Of a stretch of 40,733 nt of DNA, positions 7,855-15,429 are shown one piece after another. Numbering within the stretch: the stretch's first letter is position 1; every line of letters starts with the position of its first letter. The DNA comes from Streptomyces sp. NBRC 110611 (lineage in GTDB: Bacteria > Actinomycetota > Actinomycetes > Streptomycetales > Streptomycetaceae): positions 322,761-363,493 of the forward strand of contig NZ_BBUY01000004.1 of assembly GCF_001590865.1 (NCBI RefSeq), written 5' to 3'. The position numbers were made by a program, and so were the translations under genes. The notes beneath the pieces are model-generated. The model was not told the DNA's origin. It did not search any database and saw nothing but the letters and a program-made list of their open reading frames with translations.

Positions 7855-9276
7855 GTGCCGAGGATGCTCGATGCCGTCGTGGTCGGAGCCGGACCCAACG
7901 GCCTGACCGCGGCCGTCGAACTGGCCCGTCGCGGGATGTCCGTGGAGATCTTCGAAGCTCGTGACACCATCGGCGGCGGCGCTCATACCGAGGAGCTGAC
8001 TCTCCCCGGCTTCCGCCACGACACCTGCTCGGCGGTGCACCCCCTCGGTGTGGGCTCACCGGCCTTCTCCGCCATGCCGCTGGAGCGGTACGGCCTGAAG
8101 TGGCTGCACCCGGACCTGCCGATGGCCCACCCCTTTCCGGACGGTACGGCCGCGGTGCTCGCCCACGCCGTCGGCGAGACCGCGATGTCCTTCGGCCCGC
8201 GCGACGCCGGCACCTACCGGCGGCTGGTCGCGCCGTTCATCGGCCGGTGGGAGTCGATGGCCCACGACTTCCTGCGCACCCAGTGGCTCGGCCTGCCGCA
8301 GGACCCGGTGACGTATGCCCGCTTCGGCCTGGTGGCCGCCCAGCCGGTGACGCTGCTCAACCGCCGCTTCCAGGACGAGAAGGCCCGGGCCCTGCTGGCC
8401 GGTCTCGCGGCGCACACCATCGCGCCGCTCAGCGGCCTCGGCACCTCCGGCATCGCCCTGATGTTCGCCCTCGCCGCGCACGCGAAGGGCTGGCCGGTGC
8501 CGCGCGGCGGGTCCCAGGCGATCTCGGACGCGCTGGCCGGCCTGCTGCGTGCCCATGGCGGAGTAGTGCACACCGGCTTCGAGGTCAAGCGCCTCGACGA
8601 CCTCCCGCCGGCCCGCGCATACCTCTTCGACACCTCTCCGACCGCGCTGGCCCGGATCGCCGGCCTGGGCAACGCCTACCGCGACGTCAAGTACGGGCCC
8701 GCCTCCTTCAAGATCGACTATGCGCTGTCCGGCCCGGTGCCCTGGACGGCCGGGGCGGCCCGCCGCGCCGGCACCGTCCACATCGGCCCCACCAGCCAGG
8801 AGATCGGTGCCGCCCTGAACGCCGCGGCCCGCGGCGAGGACCCGTCCGTCCCCTTCCTGATCACTGCTCAGCCCAGCCTGATCGACCCCACCCGGGCCCC
8901 CGAGGGAAAGCACGTCTTCTGGGCGTACGGCCATGTCCCCAACGGCTGGGAGGGCGACGCCACCGACGTCATCGAGCGGCAGATCGAGCGCTTCGCCCCC
9001 GGCTTCCGCGACCTGGTCCTGGCCCGCGCCGTCGCCGGCCCGCCCCAGCTCGCCGCCCGCAACGCCAACTACGTCGGCGGCGACACCGCGACCGGCTCCG
9101 CGGCCGGTCTGCGCCTGCTCATCCGCCCCAAACTCGCCCGCGTCCCCTACGAGACCGCCCACCCCGCCGTCTTCCTGTGCTCCCAGGCCACCCCGCCCGG
9201 GCCCGGCGTTCATGGCATGTCCGGGCATTACGCGGCGAAGGCCGTGTGGCGCCGTTTGTCTGCGGCGCGTCGTTGA
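7855..9276 (+). CDS. NAD(P)/FAD-dependent oxidoreductase, phytoene-desaturase-like
   Basis: 473 residues. The N-terminal dinucleotide-binding fold is clear: [43 protein letters not shown], with the GxGxxG and the acidic residue (E in FEAR) that binds the FAD ribose. The C-terminal [25 protein letters not shown] closes the flavin site, as in carotenoid desaturase and amine-oxidase-like proteins. No other carotenoid gene is nearby, so a generic oxidoreductase call is safer. GTG at 7855 was chosen because GAGGGGA lies about nine bases before it; ATG at 7864 is an alternative. It follows the monophosphatase by 40 bases and may be cotranscribed. Confidence 0.85.
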   Translation: MPRMLDAVVVGAGPNGLTAAVELARRGMSVEIFEARDTIGGGAHTEELTLPGFRHDTCSAVHPLGVGSPAFSAMPLERYGLKWLHPDLPMAHPFPDGTAAVLAHAVGETAMSFGPRDAGTYRRLVAPFIGRWESMAHDFLRTQWLGLPQDPVTYARFGLVAAQPVTLLNRRFQDEKARALLAGLAAHTIAPLSGLGTSGIALMFALAAHAKGWPVPRGGSQAISDALAGLLRAHGGVVHTGFEVKRLDDLPPARAYLFDTSPTALARIAGLGNAYRDVKYGPASFKIDYALSGPVPWTAGAARRAGTVHIGPTSQEIGAALNAAARGEDPSVPFLITAQPSLIDPTRAPEGKHVFWAYGHVPNGWEGDATDVIERQIERFAPGFRDLVLARAVAGPPQLAARNANYVGGDTATGSAAGLRLLIRPKLARVPYETAHPAVFLCSQATPPGPGVHGMSGHYAAKAVWRRLSAARR

Positions 9277-9318
9277 GGTGCGGGAGCGCGTCGGGCGCCG
9301 GTTGTCCGCGGGATGCCG

Positions 9319-9347
9319 TTGAGCGGCGCGGGCGGTCTCCCTACGCT
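9319..9347 (+). promoter_or_regulatory. Leaderless promoter of the macrodomain gene
   Basis: TTGAGC (9319-9324), 17-base spacer, TACGCT (9342-9347), then six bases to the ATG at 9354. This fits the Streptomyces housekeeping consensus (TTGACR / TAnnnT) and puts transcription start at or next to the A of the ATG; no ribosome site is present. Confidence 0.6.
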
Positions 9348-9353
9348 CGACGC

Positions 9354-9908
9354 ATGAGTGGTACCCGGCGCACATCGCTCACCCTCGTCCAGGGCGACAT
9401 CACCGCACAGACCGTGGACGCCGTGGTCAACGCCGCCAACTCCGCCCTCCTCGGCGGCGGGGGAGTGGACGGTGCGATCCACCGCCGCGGCGGACCGGAG
9501 ATCCTCGCCGAGTGCCGCTCCCTCCGCGTCTCACGCTACGGCCGCGGCCTGCCCACCGGCCAGGCCGTCGTCACCACCGCCGGCCGGCTGCCCGCACGCT
9601 GGGTGATCCACGCAGTCGGCCCGGTGCACTCCGACCACGAGGACCGCACCGAACTGCTCGCCTCGTGCTACCGGGAATCCCTCCGCCTGGCCGGCGAACT
9701 GGGCGCCCGTACCGTCGCGTTCCCCGCCATCTCCACCGGTGTCTACCGCTGGCCGGTCGCCGACGGCGCCCGTACCGCCGTGGCCACCGTCCGCACCGTG
9801 GTGGCGGCCGAGCCCGACGCCTTCGACGAGATCCGCTTCGTGGTCTTCGACGACCGTGCCCGAGAGGCGTACGAGGCGGCCCTGGCCGAGGGCGACGGCG
9901 GCGACTGA
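9354..9908 (+). CDS. Macrodomain protein, O-acetyl-ADP-ribose deacetylase
   Basis: 184 residues, one complete macrodomain of the MacroD/YmdB type. The diagnostic stretches are LVQGDITAQTVDAVVNAANSAL (Asp-Ile adenine contact and catalytic Asn), GGGGVDGAIHRRGG (phosphate loop) and AFPAISTGVYRWP (distal ribose). Such enzymes hydrolyse O-acetyl-ADP-ribose made by sirtuins or remove ADP-ribose from acidic residues. Transcription appears leaderless from its own promoter. The next gene is an alkylation-repair fusion, which fits a loose stress or repair grouping but does not prove a shared role. Confidence 0.92.
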   Translation: MSGTRRTSLTLVQGDITAQTVDAVVNAANSALLGGGGVDGAIHRRGGPEILAECRSLRVSRYGRGLPTGQAVVTTAGRLPARWVIHAVGPVHSDHEDRTELLASCYRESLRLAGELGARTVAFPAISTGVYRWPVADGARTAVATVRTVVAAEPDAFDEIRFVVFDDRAREAYEAALAEGDGGD

Positions 9909-10002
9909 GCCCCCGTGACCCGGCCGGCGGACGGCTCCGGCTGCCCGGGCGCCGCCGACCTTGATGTCGGATTCTCGCCAGCCGGAGCCCGGTCGGCTGA
10001 GC

Positions 10003-10008
10003 GATGCT
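10003..10008 (+). promoter_or_regulatory. Candidate -10 of the Ada-AlkA gene (leaderless)
   Basis: GATGCT at 10003-10008 stands six bases before the ATG at 10015, the same geometry as the other leaderless genes here. The -35 region is not recognisable, so this is weak support, used mainly to prefer the 10015 start. Confidence 0.3.
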
Positions 10009-10014
10009 GAGGGC

Positions 10015-11490
10015 ATGCACACCGACACCGAGCGCTGTCTGCGCGCCGTGCAGTCCAAGGACGCCCGCTTCGACGGCTGGTTCTACACGGCCGTGCTCAC
10101 GACCCGTATCTACTGCCGCCCCAGCTGCCCCGTCGTGCCGCCCAAGCCGGAGAACGTGCGCTTCTACCCGAGTGCGGCGGCCGCCCAGCAGGCCGGGTTC
10201 CGGGCCTGCAAGCGGTGCCGGCCGGACGCCAGCCCGGGGTCACCGCAGTGGGACGAGCGGGCCGATCTGGTCGCGCGGGCCATGCGGCTGATCGCCGACG
10301 GCATCGTCGACCGCGAGGGTGTGCCCGGTCTCGCGGCCCGGCTCGGCTACAGCACCCGGCAGATCGAACGTCAGCTGCGGGCGGAGCTGGGGGCCGGGCC
10401 GCTCGCCCTGGCCCGGGCCCAGCGTGCGCAGACCGCCCGGCTGCTGGTGGAGACCACGGCGCTGCCGATGGCCGAGGTCGCCTTCGCCGCCGGATTCTCC
10501 AGCATCCGCACCTTCAACGAGACCGTACGGGAGGTCTTCGCGCTCTCCCCGACCGACTTGCGACAGCGCGCCACGCCCGGCCCGGGCGCGGCGGTGCCCG
10601 GGACACTCGCGCTGCGGCTGCCCTTCCGCCGGCCGCTGAACCCCGACAACCTCTTCGGACACCTCGCCGCCACCGCCGTCCCCGGCGTGGAGGAGTGGCG
10701 GGCGGGCGCCTACCGCCGCACCCTGCGCCTCCCCTACGGGCACGGCATCGTCGCGCTCGCACCCCACCCCGACCACATCGACTGCCGGCTGGCCCTGACC
10801 GATCTGCGCGATCTGGCCGGTGCCATCGCCCGCTGCCGCCGGATGCTCGACCTCGACGCCGACCCGGAGGCCGTCGACGGGCTGCTGCGCGAGGACCCGC
10901 AGCTGGCGCCGCTCGTCGACAAGGCCCCCGGCCGCCGGGTTCCGCGTACCGTCGACGCCGACGAGTTCGCGGTCCGCGCCGTCCTCGGCCAGCAGGTCTC
11001 CACCGCGGCGGCCCGCACCCACGCCGGACGGCTGGTCCGCGCGTACGGTGAGCGGGTCGACGACCCCGGCGGCGGCCTCGGCCACCTCTTCCCGTCCGCC
11101 GCCGCGCTCGCCGAACTGGACCCCGCGGAACTGGCGATGCCCCGGACACGACGGGCCACGCTCACCGGCGTGATCGCCGCCCTCGGCTCCGGCGCGCTGC
11201 GCCTCGGCGTCGGCAGCGACCGCGACGAGGCCCGGGCGCAGCTCACCGCGCTGCCCGGCATCGGCCCCTGGACCGTCGAGTGCATCGCCATGCGCGGCCT
11301 CGGTGACCCGGACGCCTTCACCCCCACCGACCTCGGACTGCGCCGCGCGGCCGCCGCGCTCGGGCTGCCGCGCACCCCGGCCGCCCTGGTCCGGCACTCC
11401 GCGGTCTGGCGCCCCTGGCGCGCCTACGCCGTCCAGTACCTCTGGGCGACCGACGACAGCCACCCCATCAACCATCTCCCGACGAACTGA
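10015..11490 (+). CDS. Ada-AlkA fusion: methyl-acceptor/regulator plus 3-methyladenine DNA glycosylase
   Basis: 491 residues with three functional units. Residues 1-75 are an Ada zinc domain with all four cysteines (C34, C38, C65, C68); in Ada, the first accepts methyl groups from phosphotriesters. Residues ~80-180 are an AraC-type double helix-turn-helix (YSTRQIERQLRAELG, MAEVAFAAGFSSIRTFNETVREVF). From ~190 comes an AlkA N-domain and an HhH-GPD glycosylase with LPGIGPWTVECIAMRGLG and catalytic D439 in FTPTDLG. It would sense alkylation, regulate transcription and excise 3-methyladenine. The methyltransferase Ogt is encoded separately ten bases downstream, completing the adaptive-response set. 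An upstream ATG at 9964 is possible but lacks a ribosome site. Confidence 0.93.
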   Translation: MHTDTERCLRAVQSKDARFDGWFYTAVLTTRIYCRPSCPVVPPKPENVRFYPSAAAAQQAGFRACKRCRPDASPGSPQWDERADLVARAMRLIADGIVDREGVPGLAARLGYSTRQIERQLRAELGAGPLALARAQRAQTARLLVETTALPMAEVAFAAGFSSIRTFNETVREVFALSPTDLRQRATPGPGAAVPGTLALRLPFRRPLNPDNLFGHLAATAVPGVEEWRAGAYRRTLRLPYGHGIVALAPHPDHIDCRLALTDLRDLAGAIARCRRMLDLDADPEAVDGLLREDPQLAPLVDKAPGRRVPRTVDADEFAVRAVLGQQVSTAAARTHAGRLVRAYGERVDDPGGGLGHLFPSAAALAELDPAELAMPRTRRATLTGVIAALGSGALRLGVGSDRDEARAQLTALPGIGPWTVECIAMRGLGDPDAFTPTDLGLRRAAAALGLPRTPAALVRHSAVWRPWRAYAVQYLWATDDSHPINHLPTN

Positions 11491-11500
11491 GCCCACAGCC

Positions 11501-12118
11501 ATGACCGTTCACGCGCACGCACCGCATACTCCGGACTCGTCCATGTCCCACCCGCCCGCACACTCCGAAGCTCACCCGCCCGCACACTCCGAAGGCGGCG
11601 CTCCGATCACGCACACCGTCCTGGCGGACACCCCGGTCGGGCCGCTCACGCTCGTCGCCGCCGGTGACGCCCTGACCGGCCTGTACATGACCGGCCAGCG
11701 GCACCGTCCGCCCGAGGAGGCCTTCGGCGCTCCCGCTGACCCCGGTGAACCTCCGTTCGCCGCGACGATCACCCAGCTACGGGCCTACTTCCGCGGCGAG
11801 CTGACCAGATTCGATGTGCCGCTCACGCTGCGCGGTACGCCCTTCCAGCGGCGCGTCTGGGCGGCGCTGTGCCGGATCCCGTACGGCGAGACCCGCTCGT
11901 ACGGGCAGCTCGCCGAGCAGCTCGGCGCCCCGTCGGCCGCGCGTGCGGTCGGCCTGGCCAACGGGCGCAATCCGGTCGGCATCATCGTCCCCTGCCATCG
12001 CGTCGTCGGCGCCGACGGCAGCCTCACCGGCTACGGCGGCGGCCTGGACCGCAAGCGCCGGCTGCTGGCCTTCGAGCGGACGGAGGACGCGCTGTTCCCG
12101 GCGGAGGGGTGCGGCTGA
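11501..12118 (+). CDS. ogt: Methylated-DNA-[protein]-cysteine S-methyltransferase
   Basis: 205 residues. Suicide enzyme transferring O6-methyl groups from guanine to C165 in IIVPCHRVVGADGSLTGYGGGLDRK. The helix-turn-helix DNA-binding segment (PYGETRSYGQLAEQLGAPSAARAVGLANGRNP) precedes it. The first ~35 residues are unusual: a His/Pro/Ser-rich tail containing a tandem HPPAHSE repeat (from an 18-bp-scale DNA duplication near 11550-11595), not part of the fold. It starts ten bases after the Ada-AlkA stop, so an adaptive-response operon is very likely. It is tail-to-tail with the TetR gene, only 16 bases apart. Confidence 0.93.
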   Translation: MTVHAHAPHTPDSSMSHPPAHSEAHPPAHSEGGAPITHTVLADTPVGPLTLVAAGDALTGLYMTGQRHRPPEEAFGAPADPGEPPFAATITQLRAYFRGELTRFDVPLTLRGTPFQRRVWAALCRIPYGETRSYGQLAEQLGAPSAARAVGLANGRNPVGIIVPCHRVVGADGSLTGYGGGLDRKRRLLAFERTEDALFPAEGCG

Positions 12119-12134
12119 CGCCGGACTCCCGTCT

Positions 12135-12794
12135 CTACGGGGCGCCCGGCGGCCGGAGACCGTCGAGCAGGGCCCGTACGGTCTCGGTCGCGAACTCCTC
12201 CTCGCTCTCCGGGCGCAGCGCGCCGGGCGGTGCCTCGGAGTCGAAGAACAGGTCGAGGAAGGCGCGGTGGAAACAGGCGCCGATGAGGAGGAGGGCCGCC
12301 GCGTGCGGGTCGACGCCGGCCGTGATCCGGCCCAGGGCCTGCTCGGCCTCCAGATAGGCGGCGAGGTGCTGGGTGGCGTTCTGCGGTCCCGCGGTGCCGA
12401 GTTCGTGCAGCCGGCGGCGGTGCGTCGCCAGCAGCTCGGGGCTGGCGAAGAGCGAGGCGGCGATCGGGAAGGCGCGCCGGTAGAAGCGGACGGCGACCAG
12501 TGCCACCTCCGTCAGATGCCCGGCCGGTCCCCGCTCGTCACCCGCGTGCCGCGGCAGTCGCTCCAGCGCGTCGGAGAGCTGCGGCGCACGCTCGTGCAGC
12601 ACCCGGACGAAAATCTCTTCCTTGTTCCGGAAGTGCTTGTAGAGCGCCGCCTCCGAGCAGCCGGCCTCCCGGGCGATCTGTTTCGTCGTCGTATGCGTCA
12701 GGCCCACGGCCGTCATCAGCGTGGCGGCGGCGTCCAGGATGCGGGAGCGCGTCAGGGCGCCTCCGGTCAGCGGAGCGGCGGCGTCTCGGGTCAT
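12135..12794 (-). CDS. TetR family transcriptional regulator
   Basis: 219 residues. The helix-turn-helix lies at about 15-62: RSRILDAAATLMTAVGLTHTTTKQIAREAGCSEAALYKHFRNKEEIF. The C-terminal ligand domain is unassigned (FHRAFLDLFFDSEAPPG). It is transcribed divergently from an NAD(P)H-binding reductase across a region containing three operator-like dyads, so it probably represses both itself and the reductase. Its -10 (TAGACT, minus strand 12806-12801) is six bases from the ATG, implying a leaderless mRNA. The inducer is unknown. Confidence 0.9.
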   Translation of the reverse strand: MTRDAAAPLTGGALTRSRILDAAATLMTAVGLTHTTTKQIAREAGCSEAALYKHFRNKEEIFVRVLHERAPQLSDALERLPRHAGDERGPAGHLTEVALVAVRFYRRAFPIAASLFASPELLATHRRRLHELGTAGPQNATQHLAAYLEAEQALGRITAGVDPHAAALLLIGACFHRAFLDLFFDSEAPPGALRPESEEEFATETVRALLDGLRPPGAP

Positions 12795-12800
12795 GCGCGG

Positions 12801-12838
12801 AGTCTACATTGACAGGTGAGTGAGCGTTCACCCACACT
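12801..12838. promoter_or_regulatory. Divergent promoters of tetR and the reductase
   Basis: On the plus strand TTGACA (12809-12814) is followed after 18 bases by CACACT (12833-12838). On the minus strand TAGACT (12806-12801) lies six bases from the regulator's ATG, with TGAACG 18 bases upstream as a possible -35. The 18-base plus-strand spacer is itself the first operator dyad, the classic position for TetR repression. Confidence 0.5.
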
Positions 12839-12891
12839 GGTGAGTGAGCACTTACTCACCCGCCCCGCCGCACGTCGGTGGGTGAGCTCAC
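12815..12891. promoter_or_regulatory. Three TetR operator-like dyads
   Basis: Dyad 1, 12815-12832: GGTGAGTGAGCGTTCACC, with GTGAGC/GTTCAC arms. Dyad 2, 12839-12860: arms GGTGAGTGAGC and ACTTACTCACC, matching at 9 of 11 paired positions. Dyad 3, 12882-12891: GTGAGCTCAC, a perfect 10-bp palindrome. All share the GTGAGY core. Dyad 1 overlaps the divergent promoters; dyads 2 and 3 lie between the promoter and the reductase start. Confidence 0.6.
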
Positions 12892-12926
12892 TCGCACGCC
12901 TTCCTTCGGTTCTCCCGGGAGCGATC

Positions 12927-13559
12927 TTGAAACTCACCGTCCTCGGCGCGTCAGGCGGCGTCGGCCGGCAGCTCGTCACCCATGCCCTGGCCGACGGGCA
13001 CGAGGTGACCGCCGCACTGCGCAGTCCGCAGAAGCTGACCGAGCGGCATGAGCGGCTCACGGTCGTCCGCGCCGACCCGCTCGACGCCGCCTCTGTCAAG
13101 GCCGTCGTCGAGGGCGCCGACGCGGTGCTCTCCGGAATCGGCCAGCCCGGCCGGCGCGACCCGATGCGGCCGGCGTCCACGTCGGCCCGCGCGGTGGTGG
13201 ACGCCATGACCGCCGCCGGCGTCCGCCGCCTGCTCGTCGTCAGCGCGGGGCCGCTCAACCGCACCGGTGCCGGCCAGCCCTTCGTCAGCCACCGGATCTT
13301 CGGCCCGCTCCTCTGGGCGATGCTCAAGGAGCTCTACACCGACCTGGAGCGTATGGAGGCCGTCCTGCGCGACAGCGGCCTCGACTGGACCGCGGTCCGC
13401 CCGCCCCGCCTCCTCGACGGGCCCGGCGAGGGCCGCTACCGCCACGCCGTCGAAGCCGGACCCGCCGGTGCGTCGATCGCCCGAGCCGATGTCGCCCGCG
13501 CGATGCTCGACTTCCTCACCGACACCCGGACGTACGGCCATGCCGTCGGGGTCCGCTGA
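12927..13559 (+). CDS. NAD(P)H-binding reductase (atypical SDR, NmrA/YwnB-like)
   Basis: 210 residues. A Rossmann fold begins at once: MKLTVLGASGGVGRQLVTHAL with the GxxGxxG of atypical short-chain dehydrogenases, then VVEGADAVLSGIG and RRLLVVSAGPLNRTG. DWTAVRPPRLLDGPGEGRYRHA is typical of the NAD(P)H-binding PF13460 group; no catalytic YxxxK is seen, so it may be a flavin- or biliverdin-reductase-like enzyme or a redox sensor. TTG at 12927 fits the start of the conserved strand and follows GGGAGCG; longer in-frame extensions run through the operators and are not credible. It is likely the main target of the divergent TetR. Confidence 0.85.
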   Translation: MKLTVLGASGGVGRQLVTHALADGHEVTAALRSPQKLTERHERLTVVRADPLDAASVKAVVEGADAVLSGIGQPGRRDPMRPASTSARAVVDAMTAAGVRRLLVVSAGPLNRTGAGQPFVSHRIFGPLLWAMLKELYTDLERMEAVLRDSGLDWTAVRPPRLLDGPGEGRYRHAVEAGPAGASIARADVARAMLDFLTDTRTYGHAVGVR

Positions 13560-13602
13560 GCCGGGCCGGCGCGGTCTACTGAGCCGGGACCGGCGCGGTC
13601 CA
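13556..13602. repeat. Direct repeat straddling two convergent stop codons
   Basis: Unit 1 (13556-13578) and unit 2 (13579-13602) share CTGAGCCGGG, an optional A, CCGGCGCGGTC and YA, differing at one base plus one indel. Unit 1 carries the reductase stop TGA (13557-13559) and, on the other strand, the nucleotidyltransferase stop (13576-13578). It looks like a local tandem duplication at the 3' junction. Confidence 0.6.
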
Positions 13603-14436
13603 CTGGGCGGTGACCGCCGCGCGCACCTCCGCCACCAGGCGCTCCGCCTCGCGCAGGGAGTTCTCCAACTCGCTTTCCGTGCGGCCGAGTCCGGCCAGCA
13701 GGGCGGTGGCGCGGTCGGCGAACCCGGGCGGGGTGTGCGGCAGGGCGCCGGCCGCCGCGAGGGCGCCCTTCTCGTTGAGGCACCAGACGCGGTGGTGCGC
13801 GTGCAGCGCCTGGACGAGGTCGCCGACCGCACGGGACAGGCACAGGGCGGCATGCAGGACGTCCGACGCGGTGTACGACTTGGCCGCCATCGCCACCGAG
13901 AACCCCGCGTCCCACACCGCGGCCCCGGTCACTTCCTTCCGCAGGGCCTCGGGGTACTCCTGGGCCGCCTCCTTGAGGCGGGCCAGCTCCCCGTCGGTGT
14001 CGGCGAGCACCCGGCCCAGCGCCACCTCGCCCGGGTAGGCCGGTGACCAGAAGCCGAGCGGATGACCGGCCTGTACGCCGATCTCGAAGCGGCCCGCCCG
14101 GCACTCCTGCCACACCCGCCGCACCCGGTCGAGATCCCGCAGGATCCAGTCCACATGACTGCCGTCGGGCAGGACGAGCCAGGCCCCGCCATTGACCCAC
14201 GCGCCCCAGGCCCCCGGCCCGTACACCTCGACGGGGGCGCCGACCACCTCCGTGGCCAGCGCCGCCAGCGCCGGCAGGTCCGGCTCACCCCGGTAGTAGA
14301 CCCCGAGGTCCCAGTCGGAGTCCGGCCGGTGCGTGCCGCGCGCCCGGCTCCCCCCGAGCATCACCCCGACGACTCCCGGCACCTGGGCGATCCTGGCGGT
14401 GATGTCGCGCATGGGCTTGCCGACGATGTCATCCAT
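13576..14436 (-). CDS. Nucleotidyltransferase domain protein
   Basis: 286 residues from the ATG at 14436. The Pol-beta-like nucleotidyltransferase motif is GVMLGGSRARGTHRPDSDWDLGVYY: helix-turn GS followed by the two metal-binding Asp residues in DSDWD. HVDWILRD may give the third carboxylate. The helical C-terminal half (SYTASDVLHAALCLSRAVGDLVQALHA) resembles kanamycin- and streptomycin-type adenylyltransferases and MNT/HEPN-like pairs. It could adenylylate a small molecule or protein; no resistance role can be claimed. A -10 TAGGGT (minus strand, 14449-14444) is seven bases from the ATG, so the mRNA is probably leaderless; an ATG nine residues upstream is less likely. Confidence 0.82.
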   Translation of the reverse strand: MDDIVGKPMRDITARIAQVPGVVGVMLGGSRARGTHRPDSDWDLGVYYRGEPDLPALAALATEVVGAPVEVYGPGAWGAWVNGGAWLVLPDGSHVDWILRDLDRVRRVWQECRAGRFEIGVQAGHPLGFWSPAYPGEVALGRVLADTDGELARLKEAAQEYPEALRKEVTGAAVWDAGFSVAMAAKSYTASDVLHAALCLSRAVGDLVQALHAHHRVWCLNEKGALAAAGALPHTPPGFADRATALLAGLGRTESELENSLREAERLVAEVRAAVTAQWTAPVPAQ

Positions 14437-14443
14437 GGCGGTC

Positions 14444-14449
14444 ACCCTA
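14444..14449 (-). promoter_or_regulatory. Leaderless -10 of the nucleotidyltransferase gene
   Basis: TAGGGT on the minus strand (ACCCTA on plus), seven bases before the ATG at 14436, with GTGAGC about 18 bases further upstream as a weak -35. No ribosome site is present. Confidence 0.45.
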
Positions 14450-14534
14450 GGGGCGCCGGTCACCGGAGCTCACCTCATTTAGCCGTGCACCCGCAGCCGC
14501 GCAACCGCAGCCGTGCGCCCGGCTCATCGAGCCT

Positions 14535-14614
14535 CGCCGCCATGCCGTCACGCCGCCATGCCGTCACGCCGCCACGTCGTCACGCCGCCACGTCGTCACG
14601 CCGCCACGTCGTCA
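14535..14614. repeat. Five tandem 16-bp repeats at the NUDIX 3' end
   Basis: Five uninterrupted copies of CGCCGCCAYGYCGTCA: 14535-14550 and 14551-14566 have ATGC, 14567-14582, 14583-14598 and 14599-14614 have ACGT. The final TCA is the complement of the NUDIX stop codon. The repeat fills most of the gap between NUDIX and the nucleotidyltransferase and looks like recent expansion, hence a likely strain-variable locus. Confidence 0.8.
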
Positions 14615-15124
14615 CGCGGTGTCGGCCGTGACTCCCGACGGCGGCACCCCGTCCTCCAGCTCGGCCGGGCCGTGCCCCTCCGCGAGGGCCTGGAGGGCGG
14701 CGCCGATGCGCAGCGCCATCTCGCGGCCCACCAGGGTCTGGGCCTCGTCCCAGTGGGCCATACGCCAGGACAGCAGCTCCTCCTCCTGCAGCCGGATCGC
14801 GGCGAGCTGTTCCGGGGCGAGTACCCCGCCGTCGAAGAGGTACGACACCAGCGGGGGCCGTCCCTCCCCGCGGACCCAGTCGACGGCGAGCAGCGCGCCC
14901 AGCTCGACGTCCAGGCCGATCTCCTCGGCGGTCTCGCGGCGGGCGGCCTGGCGGGGCGACTCTCCGGCGTCCGACTCGACGGTGCCGCCGGGCAGGTTCC
15001 AGGTGTCCCGGTAGTTCGGTTCCACGAGCAGGATGCGGCCGTCGGTGTCGCGGAAGATGGCGCCGGCTCCCGCGAGTACGCGGGGCAGGCCGGCGATGTA
15101 AGTGGCGTAATCCGTGGTCGTCAC
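14612..15124 (-). CDS. NUDIX hydrolase
   Basis: 170 residues. The catalytic box is GGTVESDAGESPRQAARRETAEEIGL: the core E-x7-REUxEExGU is intact, with a two-residue insertion before the first Glu compared with the strict Gx5E spacing. It should hydrolyse a nucleoside diphosphate linked to another moiety (sanitising oxidised nucleotides or cleaving ADP-ribose or dinucleotides). DTWNLPGG just before the box is typical. It starts at GTG 15124, six bases after a TAGGCT -10 (minus strand), so it is probably leaderless. It ends inside the 16-bp tandem repeat array. Confidence 0.9.
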   Translation of the reverse strand: MTTTDYATYIAGLPRVLAGAGAIFRDTDGRILLVEPNYRDTWNLPGGTVESDAGESPRQAARRETAEEIGLDVELGALLAVDWVRGEGRPPLVSYLFDGGVLAPEQLAAIRLQEEELLSWRMAHWDEAQTLVGREMALRIGAALQALAEGHGPAELEDGVPPSGVTADTA

Positions 15125-15130
15125 GGCGTG

Positions 15131-15136
15131 AGCCTA
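15131..15136 (-). promoter_or_regulatory. Leaderless -10 of the NUDIX gene
   Basis: TAGGCT on the minus strand (AGCCTA on plus at 15131-15136), six bases before the GTG start at 15124; the -35 is poor (GACTGA or GGACTG region). Confidence 0.45.
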
Positions 15137-15228
15137 GACGAGTCGGGACCGGATCAGTCCTCCGCGATGGATCTTCGAGGCGCACCCCCGGGGCGCTCGG
15201 AAGCGACCGAAGCCGCCGTCTCACCCCG

Positions 15229-15387
15229 TCGTCGTCCTCCTCCGCGTCCTCTCCGTGTCGTCTCCTCGTGTCCCTTCCTCGTGTCCTTTCCTCTCCGCGT
15301 CCTCTGCCCTGTTCGCCCCCTGTGCGCCCCCCTGTTCGCCTCCCCTGTTCGCCTCCCCTGTTCGCCGGGCCCATGGCCGGATAGGGT
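15229..15387. repeat. CT-rich intergenic tract with 13-bp repeats
   Basis: The 305-base gap between the NUDIX and glycerate kinase genes has no convincing gene. Bases 15229-15310 are C/T-rich with TCCGCGTCCTCT-type repeats. CCTGTTCGCCTCC recurs at 15308 (variant), 15331, 15344 and, truncated, 15357. TAGGGT at 15382-15387 is a possible -10 for glycerate kinase, but the -35 is poor. Confidence 0.55.
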
Positions 15388-15429
15388 CGCAGCGGCGCGA
15401 CTGCCCGTTCGAAAGCAAGGGGAATCACG

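Noticed and set aside
13576..14436. Aminoglycoside resistance gene
   Set aside because: Only the generic nucleotidyltransferase motif is visible; no specific similarity to a characterised resistance enzyme can be asserted.
14535..14614. CRISPR-like array
   Set aside because: Units are 16 bp and directly adjacent with no spacers; no cas genes. It is a simple tandem repeat.
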